The position numbers were made by a program, and so were the translations under genes. From contig WJYK01000013.1 of the NCBI GenBank assembly GCA_009668225.1, positions 52,841-116,840 on the forward strand: DNA of 64,000 bases. Reading direction: 5' to 3'. Position 1 is the first letter of the stretch. The number at the start of each line of letters is the position of its first letter. Below are positions 1 to 7,307 of the stretch, one piece after another. This DNA comes from Enterobacteriaceae bacterium RIT693. GTDB lineage: Bacteria > Pseudomonadota > Gammaproteobacteria > Enterobacterales > Enterobacteriaceae. Below the pieces are notes generated by a model that was not told where the DNA came from, searched no databases, and saw only the letters and a list, made by a program, of their open reading frames with translations.

Positions 1-152
1 TCGCTGATTTCCTCGTTGTTCATCAAGCGAGTAACCAGCAGCTGGAAATAGCGCGCTACGGCATCACGCTCATCATCGGACACGGGCTTTGCCGACTCCG
101 TCGAGTACTCGTCCGCGATGTCATAGTATTTCAGGTCGATTTCGTTATTCAT
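1..152 (-). CDS. ymjA: YmjA family protein (DUF2543), N-terminal part, cut by window edge
   Basis: The reverse strand reads from an ATG at 152 through 50 codons without a stop to the window edge. The peptide starts [16 protein letters not shown] and continues into a RLMNNEEIS segment, which closely matches my memory of the small cytoplasmic E. coli protein YmjA (about 80 aa). Its function is unknown. An AGAGAT ribosome-binding site precedes the ATG. The C-terminal part, about 30 residues, lies outside the window. The family assignment rests on sequence similarity recalled from memory; nothing about its role can be inferred from the neighbours. Confidence 0.75.
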   Translation of the reverse strand, partial: MNNEIDLKYYDIADEYSTESAKPVSDDERDAVARYFQLLVTRLMNNEEIS

Positions 153-253
153 GGTTATCTCTGCGTTTGTTAGCCTGGTGGCGATAATAACATTGTTGCC
201 CGGAATTCGGCGCGTTAAGGCGTGACGGAAATACTTGCGGATAAGCCTACGAC

Positions 254-393
254 TCACTCAACGCCCTCAGGCAGCCTGTCGATAGGTATGCGTACCGGTA
301 CCGGCTGCGCAAGGCGCACCCAGCTAAAGGTAGGATTGACGTCCGGCAGGCCAGTGGCACCCGTGGCAGAATAGGCGGTGTTGTCACTCAATC
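254..393 (-). pseudogene. C-terminal remnant of a HlyD/AaeA-type membrane fusion protein
   Basis: Reading the reverse strand from about 393 to a TGA at 254-256 gives an open 45-codon stretch containing DVNPTFSWVRLAQPVPVRI followed by [10 protein letters not shown] and the stop. The pattern of a pre-terminal NPxFxWVRLAQ(R/P)VPVRI segment is characteristic of the last beta-barrel strands of AaeA/EmrA-like periplasmic adaptor proteins of drug and aromatic-acid efflux pumps. No start codon, signal anchor or lipoyl/hairpin domain precedes it: an in-frame TGA lies just upstream and the end of the 159-aa gene overlaps it. It is therefore best read as the tail of a lost efflux adaptor gene. Part of the family C-terminus is also missing, since the stop comes soon after the conserved strand. 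Confidence 0.6.
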
Positions 394-867
394 AATCCAG
401 GGTACAGGCTCACCCATATAGGTGTGTGTGCAGCAGCGGCAAGTCACCTTAACGTCATGCCCCGTAATCGAAGGGTTTACCTGTTGGAGAATTCCATTCC
501 CATCAACAAACAGGCCAGGGTAATAGCTGCTCTCGTCAATGCAGACTAAATCCCTTTGCTCATTCTCATGTAGCGCGACCAACCAGAATACAGGTTCAGT
601 GGTATCAAGACGTCCACATACTTCGCTGAATATTTCATCCCACGGTTTGCCAATATGTTTGATAAGAAAGTAAAACAATGGCGTGTAGTCCCGGCCTCGC
701 TTTTGCCTGCCATGCATTGTCTCACGCGTTGCCAGTCGCTCATCTTCCACTTTTTTACGATTGCGTTCCCGGCGATACTCGGCACCTGGATTATTAGAGC
801 GATGCCGTGTAGTCGTGTTGACGCTGCGATACAGTTTGCGGGACTTGTTCAGTTGATGAGTGCGCAT
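388..867 (-). CDS. Uncharacterised 159-aa protein with C-terminal CxCC motif
   Basis: I do not recognise a named family. The 159-residue product has a very basic, low-complexity first third (KSRKLYRSVNTTTRHRSNN and RRERNRKK), then a compact acidic/aromatic domain with YTPLFYFLIKHIGKPWDEI, FWLVALHENEQRDLVCIDE and SSYYPGLFVD, and ends with TCRCCTHTYMGEPVPWID. The CRCC cluster could bind metal, but this is a guess. I chose the ATG at 867 because it has an AAGAGA ribosome-binding site eight bases upstream; an in-frame ATG at 894 has none. It lies downstream of the small lipoprotein gene on the same strand (gap 114 bp) and abuts the efflux-adaptor remnant, so it may have arrived as an insertion into that gene. 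No signal peptide or membrane segment is visible. Confidence 0.6.
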   Translation of the reverse strand: MRTHQLNKSRKLYRSVNTTTRHRSNNPGAEYRRERNRKKVEDERLATRETMHGRQKRGRDYTPLFYFLIKHIGKPWDEIFSEVCGRLDTTEPVFWLVALHENEQRDLVCIDESSYYPGLFVDGNGILQQVNPSITGHDVKVTCRCCTHTYMGEPVPWID

Positions 868-981
868 AGCTCGATCTCTTGCATCACAGTGCATTAATCA
901 ATGAGGAAAAGGTCCAATACGTTCGGTTTTTCTGCTGGAGCGCGTGACAGTTGCTACAGCAGGATTACCCATAAGGTAACG

Positions 982-1347
982 TTAATTAGGGCACAAACCG
1001 CTGGGCTTTTTTATTGGCCCACACTCGCTAAAGCCATAAACCTGATAACCTTTGCTTTCCATGCAGGCATAAATCTTGTCATTGCGGCGAACAATTTCTT
1101 TCAGCGTTTCATTTCCCTGTGCCGCATTTAACCCCCAGTTTTTATCATCAAGATTTTCTTTTCTATCGACACCGCAACTGTAGAGCGCTTCCTTCCGCTC
1201 ACGGATGTTTGTCTGCCCCGTCGAATCCACCTTCTGAAAGAGTTGTATCCAGGGGACGTAGTGATAGTTAGACGAATCCATATCCGCCACCACGCAGCCG
1301 GTTAAGCCAAGAACGCCTGCCAGTAAAAATATCGCTCTAAAGTACAT
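982..1347 (-). CDS. Small predicted lipoprotein, 121 aa
   Basis: The N-terminus (MYFRAIFLLAGVLGLTGCVV) is a typical lipoprotein signal: a short basic start, a hydrophobic core and the lipobox LTGC with Cys18 as the acylated residue. The residue after the Cys is Val, not Asp, so export to the outer membrane is more likely than retention in the inner membrane. The mature part is about 100 residues and carries four further Cys (YSCGVD, IYACMESKGY, FSECGPI, GLCPN) that could form disulfides in the periplasm. I recall similar small Cys-rich lipoproteins of unknown function in enterobacteria ('ACMESKGY' type) but cannot name one. The neighbour at 1510 is divergent; the 162-bp gap between them is AT-rich and probably holds both promoters. 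Confidence 0.7.
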   Translation of the reverse strand: MYFRAIFLLAGVLGLTGCVVADMDSSNYHYVPWIQLFQKVDSTGQTNIRERKEALYSCGVDRKENLDDKNWGLNAAQGNETLKEIVRRNDKIYACMESKGYQVYGFSECGPIKKPSGLCPN

Positions 1348-1509
1348 ATCTATCCTTTTGATATTTAATTACTTTATCTGGACTGATGTTTTGTTTTTTA
1401 TCTGTCTGCCCTTAGACATAAATGTGCACACTTTTTCAGCTGCAACATCTGGTGTTCAAAATCCGCTCACGCTAGATTACTTTTCTGGTTATCAATGGTG
1501 GGTGATTAA

Positions 1510-1734
1510 ATGAAAGTATTAAGTATCGTCGGCGCAACGTTGTTAGCGACATCATTCCATGCAGCCGCATTCGTTTCCAGTTCCTCTGTTCATTCCGAGC
1601 AGACAGCGAACACGAGCAATAACGCCGCCAATGGGCATGCCATTCCTTCGGAAGCCAACTACGACATCACCAAAATTATCCCCATCGCAGGGTGTAACTG
1701 CGCCTTTTGCACCGCGCTGCGCGGCGCAAATTGA
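1510..1734 (+). CDS. Small secreted/periplasmic protein with CNCAFC motif, 74 aa
   Basis: This 74-residue reading frame begins with a convincing Sec signal peptide (MKVLSIVGATLLATSFHAAA, cleavage probably after HAAA). The mature peptide of about 54 residues has a Ser/Asn-rich linker and ends in GCNCAFCTALRGAN, a three-Cys cluster. The ribosome-binding region (GGTGGGTGATT) is only moderate. Overlapping frames on both strands are open here, so coding status rests mainly on the signal peptide and Cys cluster. Function is unknown; the motif might bind metal or form a disulfide. It is divergent from the small lipoprotein gene. Confidence 0.5.
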   Translation: MKVLSIVGATLLATSFHAAAFVSSSSVHSEQTANTSNNAANGHAIPSEANYDITKIIPIAGCNCAFCTALRGAN

Positions 1735-1754
1735 TAACCTGACGCCGCTGTTGT

Positions 1755-1784
1755 AGGCCCGATTTTCACAACGATAGCGGGCCT
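1755..1784. terminator. Inverted repeat after the small secreted protein gene
   Basis: AGGCCCG and CGGGCCT form a perfect 7-bp stem with a 16-base loop, placed 20 bases after the stop of the upstream gene and 20 bases before the end of the convergent Nudix gene. There is no T-tract, so its action as a terminator is uncertain. Confidence 0.3.
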
Positions 1785-1803
1785 GAACCCGCACGGAAAT
1801 CCG

Positions 1804-2427
1804 TCAGTCATACCAGGGCTGGCGATCGCTGGTGGCAATCTCCATGCTGACAATCAGCTCTTCCGGCACGATACGCGTCAACGACAGCTCCGGCAGGTCG
1901 TTAATGTCGAAGAAGCCGATATCGGTAGATTCGTGGCTGATGGCAAGGCTGCCGCCGGTTTCTTCACACAGGAAGATGAGCTTGTAGACGTGCCAGGGCA
2001 GCGGTGGATGGCCGTGCAGATTGCGGTCCCATACGCCCAACAGTCTGGTCACCTTTACTTCCAGCCCGGTTTCTTCGGCTACCTCGCGGCAGACGGCTGC
2101 AGACGGGGTATCACCCACATCGGCCCAGCCGCCGGGTAAGCTCCACTTGCCATCTTCCGCTTCTTTGACCATCAGCAGCTTGCCGTCGCGAATAATAAAG
2201 GCGCGAACGTCGGTTTTCGGCGTGGCGTACCCGGTCTCAAAGACTGGGTTTAAGGTTTCTGAATCGATGTTAAAACGGGAGCGGAGCAGATCTTCGGCGA
2301 TGTGACGCAGGATTTCGTAGCGTTCCTTGTCAAACACATCTCTGGCGTACGTCAGCCCGGTCTGGGCGATAGCATTGAGTTTCTGAGCGACGGTGTGGAT
2401 ATCGGTATCTTTGCTGGCGTCCGGCAT
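1804..2427 (-). CDS. Nudix hydrolase with N-terminal Nudix_N-like extension, 207 aa
   Basis: A two-part protein. Residues 1 to about 60 are a helical segment (DIHTVAQKLNAIAQTGLTYA) like the N-terminal domain found in a subgroup of Nudix enzymes annotated as ADP-ribose or nucleotide-sugar pyrophosphatases. The Nudix fold follows with the box GWADVGDTPSAAVCREVAEE then TGLEV. The metal-binding Glu residues of REVAEE are intact, but the first conserved Glu of the Gx5E part is Asp106, a conservative change. It should hydrolyse a nucleoside diphosphate linked to another moiety; the substrate cannot be told from sequence. I chose the ATG at 2427 because AGGTGA stands six bases before it; an ATG at 2445 lacks such a site. 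It is transcribed divergently from the second Nudix gene but is not closely similar to it. Confidence 0.85.
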   Translation of the reverse strand: MPDASKDTDIHTVAQKLNAIAQTGLTYARDVFDKERYEILRHIAEDLLRSRFNIDSETLNPVFETGYATPKTDVRAFIIRDGKLLMVKEAEDGKWSLPGGWADVGDTPSAAVCREVAEETGLEVKVTRLLGVWDRNLHGHPPLPWHVYKLIFLCEETGGSLAISHESTDIGFFDINDLPELSLTRIVPEELIVSMEIATSDRQPWYD

Positions 2428-2633
2428 TGTTTTCACCTGTGTCATGCATAAAGGAGCATTTAGTCAGCAGACAACCGTAGCAGTAAAATCAATGGATTAA
2501 AATGCGTGCTGAGCAGGGTAAACGAGACGGTTTCCGGCTAACACCCTCATTTCTGGTATTATATTGCCGTGAATCTTTGCGCTATCCGAGTACGCTTTCG
2601 GAAAATGATGAATAACCTATGTCAGGAGACTTT

Positions 2634-3077
2634 ATGCGAACTCGACCATCATCCCGGTTAATTGTTCTTTCACCTGAAAATCATGTCTTGCTTTTTAGTT
2701 TCTGCCATAAAGATGATGCTCTGAGTGGAAAAACATACTGGGCAACGCCGGGGGGAGGGCTCGAGCACGATGAATCATACGAACAGGCTGCTTTGCGCGA
2801 ACTATTCGAAGAGACGGGTATAGCAAGAACAACAGCAGGGCCGCAGATAGCATCCAGGCGTTTTAAAATGATGCTACCCAGTGGTGAGACTGTTCTTGCG
2901 GAAGAGCGTTACTTTATTATTCATGCTGATAAATCAGATATTGACCGTTCGAGGTGGACTGACAACGAAAATAAAGTCATTCGGGATCACCACTGGTGGA
3001 CAATTGAAGAGCTCAGACAGAGCCGTGAAATAATTTTTCCACTCGATTTGCTTATTAATATTATTGAAAAAAGTTAA
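2634..3077 (+). CDS. Nudix (MutT-like) hydrolase, 147 aa
   Basis: A single-domain Nudix protein. The box is exact: G41-x5-E47-x7-R55-E56-L-F-E59-E60-x-G62-I, within PGGGLEHDESYEQAALREL and FEETGI. Family members remove pyrophosphate from nucleoside diphosphate derivatives, for example oxidised nucleotides; the substrate here is not predictable. The start at 2634 is preceded by AGGAG at the right distance, whereas the upstream in-frame ATG at 2619 would place that AGGAG inside the gene. Codon use is more AT-rich than the surrounding core genes (GAATCATACGAACAG, CATGCTGATAAATCAG), hinting at recent acquisition. It is monocistronic and convergent with yaiL; a hairpin lies between the two stops. 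Confidence 0.85.
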   Translation: MRTRPSSRLIVLSPENHVLLFSFCHKDDALSGKTYWATPGGGLEHDESYEQAALRELFEETGIARTTAGPQIASRRFKMMLPSGETVLAEERYFIIHADKSDIDRSRWTDNENKVIRDHHWWTIEELRQSREIIFPLDLLINIIEKS

Positions 3078-3079
3078 CC

Positions 3080-3106
3080 AGGCGGCCCTGCAAAAGCAGG
3101 CCGCCT
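3080..3106. terminator. Strong hairpin between convergent genes
   Basis: AGGCGGCC(C)TGC and GCAGGCCGCCT form an 11-bp stem with one bulged C around an AAAA loop, three bases after the Nudix stop and 15 bases from the yaiL stop. It probably serves both convergent genes as a terminator or mRNA end stabiliser; no long T-run follows on either side. Confidence 0.55.
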
Positions 3107-3121
3107 GAATCCAACACATCG

Positions 3122-3661
3122 TTACCACATCAAATCGTCAGGCACGACGAAGTCCGCGTACGGATCGTCTTCGTCTTTCGCTTCCTGAGTAAGCTCGCTG
3201 CTCAACACAATGAAGCTGGCATCGCGCTGTTTAATTTTGTCGGCAACGCCTGCGGGGATGATCGCATATTCCCCTTCAGGATTTTTATCCGACATCAGGC
3301 GGGCAATGGCCAGGCGGCCGTTAGTCAGCTGAGCCTGAGTGATTTTATCGACGTAAACTTTTTTGATTAAGTTATTGTCCGTGAAGTTATAGCCGATATC
3401 GCCTCTTGAAATCACGATACGGTTCATTTCAATCAGCTGCTTGATCTGCGCTTTATATTCTTTGGCTAAAGTGGCCTGCTTTTGCTGTTCGCTGAGTTCT
3501 TTATCGCGCTCAACCTGCGCCTGCTTGTTGGCTTCAACGGCTTCTCTTGCCTCGCGGGCCTGAACGCGTGATTTCTTCGCGGTGCGCTGCACTTTGGCCA
3601 CTTTTTTGCTGCTGACGAGGCCAGCTTTGAGCATCTGCTCTTGTAACGTAAGTTTTGTCAT
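3122..3661 (-). CDS. yaiL: YaiL family protein (DUF2058)
   Basis: The 179-aa product matches the enterobacterial YaiL family over its whole length: MTKLTLQEQMLKAGLVSSKK at the N-terminus, a long basic Arg/Lys/Gln-rich helical segment (residues about 20-75, probably coiled coil), then a globular half with GDIGYNFTDNNLIKKVYVD and a conserved acidic C-terminus DDPYADFVVPDDLMW. It is a soluble, nucleoprotein-like protein of unknown function. Length and both ends agree with the E. coli homologue. In this genome it sits on the 3' side of the argW tRNA, a different setting from E. coli K-12, where yaiL maps elsewhere (recalled). The 156-bp gap to argW should contain its promoter. Confidence 0.92.
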   Translation of the reverse strand: MTKLTLQEQMLKAGLVSSKKVAKVQRTAKKSRVQAREAREAVEANKQAQVERDKELSEQQKQATLAKEYKAQIKQLIEMNRIVISRGDIGYNFTDNNLIKKVYVDKITQAQLTNGRLAIARLMSDKNPEGEYAIIPAGVADKIKQRDASFIVLSSELTQEAKDEDDPYADFVVPDDLMW

Positions 3662-3817
3662 GTTCTTTTCGACGGCTGAGGGATCGTTAAAGGGATTATA
3701 TCCTTAATGCTTCCGGTGATTCCAGGTTGAGGACATGCAAAGCTTACGGTGTTGATTCTGCGAGGCGTATTTAATAAAGAATTTGTGTGAACGGGAGAGA
3801 GGAGGAGCGAAATCTAA

Positions 3818-3892
3818 TGGCGTTCCCTGCAGGAATCGAACCTGCAACTAGCCCTTAGGAGGGGCTCGTTATATCCATTTAACTAAGGGAAC
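3818..3892 (-). tRNA. argW: tRNA-Arg (CCT anticodon)
   Basis: The reverse strand folds into a 75-nt cloverleaf. The acceptor stem is GTTCCCT/AGGGAAC. The D-arm is in TTAGTTAAATGGATATAACG. The anticodon stem-loop is GAGCCCCTCCTAAGGGC with anticodon CCT, and the T-arm is TGCAGGTTCGATTCCTGCA. The discriminator is G and CCA is encoded. It decodes the rare AGG codon. The argW identity is supported by its position next to yfdC, as in E. coli. There it is an attachment site for integrative elements on its 3' side; here no integrase gene and no obvious second copy of the tRNA 3' end lie in the window. Confidence 0.97.
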
Positions 3893-3903
3893 GCAGCGGG
3901 CGT

Positions 3904-3932
3904 AGTATACCCGCTTTTCGAGGCAGGTTAAG
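3904..3932 (-). promoter_or_regulatory. Putative argW promoter
   Basis: On the reverse strand a consensus-like -10 hexamer TATACT (complement of 3904-3909) ends about a dozen bases before the mature tRNA 5' end and is followed by a GC-rich ACGCCCGC discriminator, typical of stringently controlled stable-RNA promoters. The -35 (CTTAAC, 17 bases upstream) is weak. Confidence 0.45.
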
Positions 3933-4015
3933 GGGTTGGCGGGCCGTTTGCCTGGAATCTAAGCGTTTTCAGCTGATTTTATGCTGTGAAAGCGCCTGCA
4001 TCCGGCCCTGTGGGT

Positions 4016-5077
4016 TCAGGGGGCGTCGGTTAAAAAATTATTCTGCATCGCTATAAAGTCGGCGTCGGTGAAGCCCAGCACCTCTTTGATGTAGCCAGCC
4101 ACGCTACCCGACTGTGCTTTCATGGCGTTGATGGCCTCAATAATAAATGCTTCTCGGGTATCAATCAGCGTATGCAGGTAATCCAGCACATTGCCGTCGT
4201 CGGTGATCCGGCGGTAGGCCGCCATTTTTATTTCGTTCCGCTCCAGCCGGTTGGCCTGAGTGAGCATATAGTCGGCGATGACATCCTCTTCTGAGACGCC
4301 GAGCATGAACAGGATAAGCGTCACGCCGTAACCCGTTCGGTCTTTACCTCCCCGGCAGTGCTGGACATGCGGGCTGTTTTCCGCGTCCAGTAGGGTGCGG
4401 ATCATTGCTTTGAAGGCATGTCTGGACTTCTCGCTGGTGACGAAGTTTCGGTATTGTTCCAAAACCTGCTGGCCGTGGCCGTTGACCAGCTCGGCGGGGA
4501 TATCCTGTACCACACTCTCAATCAGCATGTGATCTTCATTGCTGGAGTCCGCCGAAAACTGTGCCGCCAGCTCTGCGGTTTGTGCCGCAGCGTCCAGGTG
4601 AACGGTCTGTTTTTCACCGATAAAGGTGTTGGGGCTTTTAGCTATTTCGCTGGCGCTGCGGTAGTCAATAATCGTCTGAATGTTCAGTGACCGTATATAG
4701 GCCTGGGCCTGGGCATTAAGCTGATGCAAATGGTTGGAGCGGTACAGCATCCCCCATTTTATGCTTTTCCCCCCGGCACCCGTGTAGCCGCCGAAATCCC
4801 GGATGTTATTGAGCCCTGAAACGGGCAGCGTCCTTTCAGCGAACAGTCGGGATTGGCCGTTGCATTCAATAATAAAGTAGATGCGCTGGCTGGCATTTAG
4901 CGGGTCATCAAACTGGCAGGGACTAACGGCGTTCCTGGTCATTAACGTTCGGGCTGATGTATTAACATCGTGATCGCGAGTCCAGTACAGCGATACCGGC
5001 CCCTCGGTGGCAGAAAAACGAATTTCAATCTGCGTCTGGTTTTTTCTGCTTACGGAAAACTGCATCTTTGTGTTCAT
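4016..5077 (-). CDS. Tyrosine-protein phosphatase family protein in a PTS operon, 353 aa
   Basis: The C-terminal two thirds carry the signature of bacterial tyrosine/lipid phosphatases of the Y_phosphatase3 type: NIRDFGGY (residues 91-98), IIDYRSASE (about 136-144) and the catalytic P-loop HCRGGKDRTG with Cys241 and Arg247 (Cx5R). The first 90 residues form a beta-rich, fibronectin-like segment (IRFSATEGPVSLYWTRDHDV) often seen in front of this domain. It should dephosphorylate phosphotyrosine or another phosphorylated metabolite or lipid; there is no signal peptide, so it should be cytoplasmic. It is the last gene of the PTS operon, 11 bp after the IID stop, so it may act on the product of that PTS or on a phosphorylated regulator. 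Such a gene is not a standard part of mannose-type PTS operons. Confidence 0.85.
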   Translation of the reverse strand: MNTKMQFSVSRKNQTQIEIRFSATEGPVSLYWTRDHDVNTSARTLMTRNAVSPCQFDDPLNASQRIYFIIECNGQSRLFAERTLPVSGLNNIRDFGGYTGAGGKSIKWGMLYRSNHLHQLNAQAQAYIRSLNIQTIIDYRSASEIAKSPNTFIGEKQTVHLDAAAQTAELAAQFSADSSNEDHMLIESVVQDIPAELVNGHGQQVLEQYRNFVTSEKSRHAFKAMIRTLLDAENSPHVQHCRGGKDRTGYGVTLILFMLGVSEEDVIADYMLTQANRLERNEIKMAAYRRITDDGNVLDYLHTLIDTREAFIIEAINAMKAQSGSVAGYIKEVLGFTDADFIAMQNNFLTDAP

Positions 5078-5088
5078 TCATCGTCCCT

Positions 5089-5940
5089 TTAACTTAATAT
5101 GCCAAACGTTGAGCAAATAACGCCGAAGACCATCATGGCAATGATGAGAGACACCGTGTATTTCCCTTTAAGCTTTTTCACCAGGAAGAACACGCCCAGT
5201 GAAAAAAGCAGCGTGAGCAGGTTTGGGGCAACCTTATCGAACATCTCCTGTACAGGGATAGACTGCTCTCCCACCGCGATAACCAGCGGCGTAGAGATCT
5301 TCACCGTGGTGGCGATGAGCGAGCCGAGCACCATCACCCCGACGACGTTGGCAACATTCGAAATACGCTGAATAATATTCGAATTCTTTGACTGCTCGAT
5401 TAAATCAACGCCTTTGTTATAGCCATAGTGGATAAAGAAGTATTTAGAACCGACATTCACGATATTAAAGAGAATAAACATCAGTATCGGCCCGATGATA
5501 TTTCCCTGAAGTGCAAATGCCGCACCGATGCTGCCGCAAATAGGCAGCCAGGTAAATTTCAACAGGCTGTCGCCTAAACCTGCCAGCGGGCCCATCAGCC
5601 CGGCCTTGACGGAAATAACCGCATCCTTTTCTTCTTCCGTGGTTTTTTCTTCCAGCGCGGCCGTTACGCCCAGGATGAGTGCCCCGGTATTGATCTGGGA
5701 GTTATAGAACTTTAAATGCCGCTGCATGGCCCGTGCGCGGGTTTCCCGATCTGCATTTTCATAGAGCTTATCGAGCACCGGGATCATACAATGCGCGAAG
5801 CCGATGGTTTGCAGCTTTTCATAGTTATATGAAAAGGACATGCTCTGAATATTCCAGAATATACGGTTAAGATCGGTTTTAGTCAGTTTTTTATCGGAGG
5901 TTGTACGCTCAACGTTATTATAAGATGTTATTTCACTCAC
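5089..5940 (-). CDS. PTS mannose-family IID component
   Basis: The 283-aa product matches the ManZ/AgaD family: N-terminal cytoplasmic region with LTKTDLNRIFWNIQSMSFSYNYE, then the conserved GFAHCMIPVLDKLY and VKAGLMGPLAGLGDSLLKFT loops and hydrophobic segments at the C-terminus. Together with IIC it forms the membrane channel that moves a sugar into the cell while IIB phosphorylates it. Length is as expected (ManZ about 286). Its start overlaps the end of the IIC gene by four bases, indicating translational coupling. The substrate could be a hexose, an amino sugar or a glycated amino compound; sequence alone does not decide. Confidence 0.9.
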   Translation of the reverse strand: MSEITSYNNVERTTSDKKLTKTDLNRIFWNIQSMSFSYNYEKLQTIGFAHCMIPVLDKLYENADRETRARAMQRHLKFYNSQINTGALILGVTAALEEKTTEEEKDAVISVKAGLMGPLAGLGDSLLKFTWLPICGSIGAAFALQGNIIGPILMFILFNIVNVGSKYFFIHYGYNKGVDLIEQSKNSNIIQRISNVANVVGVMVLGSLIATTVKISTPLVIAVGEQSIPVQEMFDKVAPNLLTLLFSLGVFFLVKKLKGKYTVSLIIAMMVFGVICSTFGILS

Positions 5941-6725
5941 AGGTCGTACTCCTCTTCGGATTCTATTTTAGCCGGTTTATTATTTTCAACCTGTTTATTG
6001 TTGATGCCGTTGGCCCAGGCCATGTCGTAAAGCACGGCGAAGGCCAGGGCGATAAAGGTGATCGGAATAATCGGCAGTTTTAAATAAGTGGTCAGCATGA
6101 AGCCGAGCAGGAAAAAGAACCAAATTCTTCCTTTTAGCAGCATCAACAATAAAATACAGACGCCGATAGCAGGGATCATTTTAGAGGCCACGCCCATACC
6201 GGTTAAAATACTGGCTGGAATGGCATCTAATACTTTACTGACCAGCTCGCTGCCAAAATAGATGGCGAGGAAGCAGGGAATAGCTCTTATCAAGAACCAA
6301 AGTGGGGTCGAGAAATAGTGGATTTTAACCAGCCCCCGGTAATCGCCGGAGAGGATAGACTTTTCGGCCCAGACGTTTAAGAAACTGGCAAAAGAACGCC
6401 AGATAATTAAGAGCTGCTGGCACAAAATCGACACCGGCACAGCAAGGGCTATTCCGGCGGCTATCCCGCCTTTGGAGGCAATGCCCAGTGCGACACCAAT
6501 GATTGAACCGGCAATAATATCCGGCGCAGAGTAGGCTCCCACGTTGCCGATGCCCATCCAGACCAGCTCAAGGGTTGCGCTGATGGCAAGCCCCTGAACC
6601 ATATCGCCCATAATCATACCGGCTACAGTTCCTGTAAGCAGGGGCCGCCGGAGCATTTGTGGCCCTACGTCGTCTATTGAGCAGATACCTGCCCAGATAG
6701 CGACCAGAATGGCTTCAATTAACAT
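5937..6725 (-). CDS. PTS mannose-family IIC component
   Basis: A hydrophobic protein with about seven to eight membrane segments and the family hallmark LTGTVAGMIMGDMVQGLAIS near the N-terminus. It contributes the sugar-translocating pore with IID. I chose the ATG at 6725 (262 aa, MLIEAILVAIWAGIC), which fits the usual N-terminus and length (ManY 266) and has GGGA upstream; the frame stays open to a GTG at 6785, adding 20 residues, and that longer form cannot be excluded. The C-terminal tail is charged (KQVENNKPAKIESEEEYDL) and cytoplasmic. It lies between IIB and IID in the operon. Confidence 0.85.
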   Translation of the reverse strand: MLIEAILVAIWAGICSIDDVGPQMLRRPLLTGTVAGMIMGDMVQGLAISATLELVWMGIGNVGAYSAPDIIAGSIIGVALGIASKGGIAAGIALAVPVSILCQQLLIIWRSFASFLNVWAEKSILSGDYRGLVKIHYFSTPLWFLIRAIPCFLAIYFGSELVSKVLDAIPASILTGMGVASKMIPAIGVCILLLMLLKGRIWFFFLLGFMLTTYLKLPIIPITFIALAFAVLYDMAWANGINNKQVENNKPAKIESEEEYDL

Positions 6726-6822
6726 AATTATATTTCCCGGTGATGGCGCTATACCCGTCATATTTAAAATTGCACGGCTGTTCACTGCAATTTGAACGAT
6801 TCCGGGGAGCGGCGTGATGCAA

Positions 6823-7296
6823 TTAATCCAATAATGATTTCAATTCAACAATGGTGTCTTTGGGCACCATTTGTATTTCTACTGCAATATTTCTGGAAAT
6901 CAGTGATTTAAAGGCCTGCTCTTCTTCTGGCGTAACGGCGACGGCGCGGGACAGGCTTTTGCGCCCCTCATGCATTCTCATGCCGCCGACGTTTAATTTA
7001 TTAATATCCAATCCATTTTCGACCAGGGCATTAACGTCGACACTGTTGGTGAACAGCAGCATTGTTCTTCTTTTAATTTCTGTTTTTTTCAGGATATCAA
7101 TAAATTTTTGTACGCCGAAAACCTGGACTTTTAATTCTGGAGGTGCCGACATGGAGATGACAGACTGCTGCACGGTGTCGTTCGCCACTTTATCGTTGAC
7201 GATCAGTATTTGTTCAATATCGTGATTTTTAACCCAGGTGGTAATCACCTGGCCATGAATAAGGCGGTCATCGATTCTTGCAAGATTAATAGGCAT
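6823..7296 (-). CDS. PTS mannose-family IIB component
   Basis: A 157-aa soluble domain beginning MPINLARIDDRLIHGQVITT. His14 in the DDRLIHGQV motif is the phosphorylated residue of this family. Phosphate passes from IIA to this His and then to the sugar. I chose the ATG at 7296 because AAGGA lies at a good distance upstream and the family motif then starts at residue 9; a longer frame would begin at a TTG that overlaps the IIA stop. Here IIA and IIB are separate proteins, unlike the fused ManX of E. coli, resembling the aga/levan-type arrangement. Confidence 0.92.
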   Translation of the reverse strand: MPINLARIDDRLIHGQVITTWVKNHDIEQILIVNDKVANDTVQQSVISMSAPPELKVQVFGVQKFIDILKKTEIKRRTMLLFTNSVDVNALVENGLDINKLNVGGMRMHEGRKSLSRAVAVTPEEEQAFKSLISRNIAVEIQMVPKDTIVELKSLLD

Positions 7297-7307
7297 GGTG
7301 TGTCCTT

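Noticed and set aside
901..1131. 76-codon forward frame
   Set aside because: Mostly antisense to the lipoprotein gene, which has a convincing signal peptide; no features of its own.
3818..3892. argW as left end of an integrated element with att repeats
   Set aside because: I searched by eye for a second copy of the tRNA 3' end and for an integrase gene in the first 9 kb and found neither.
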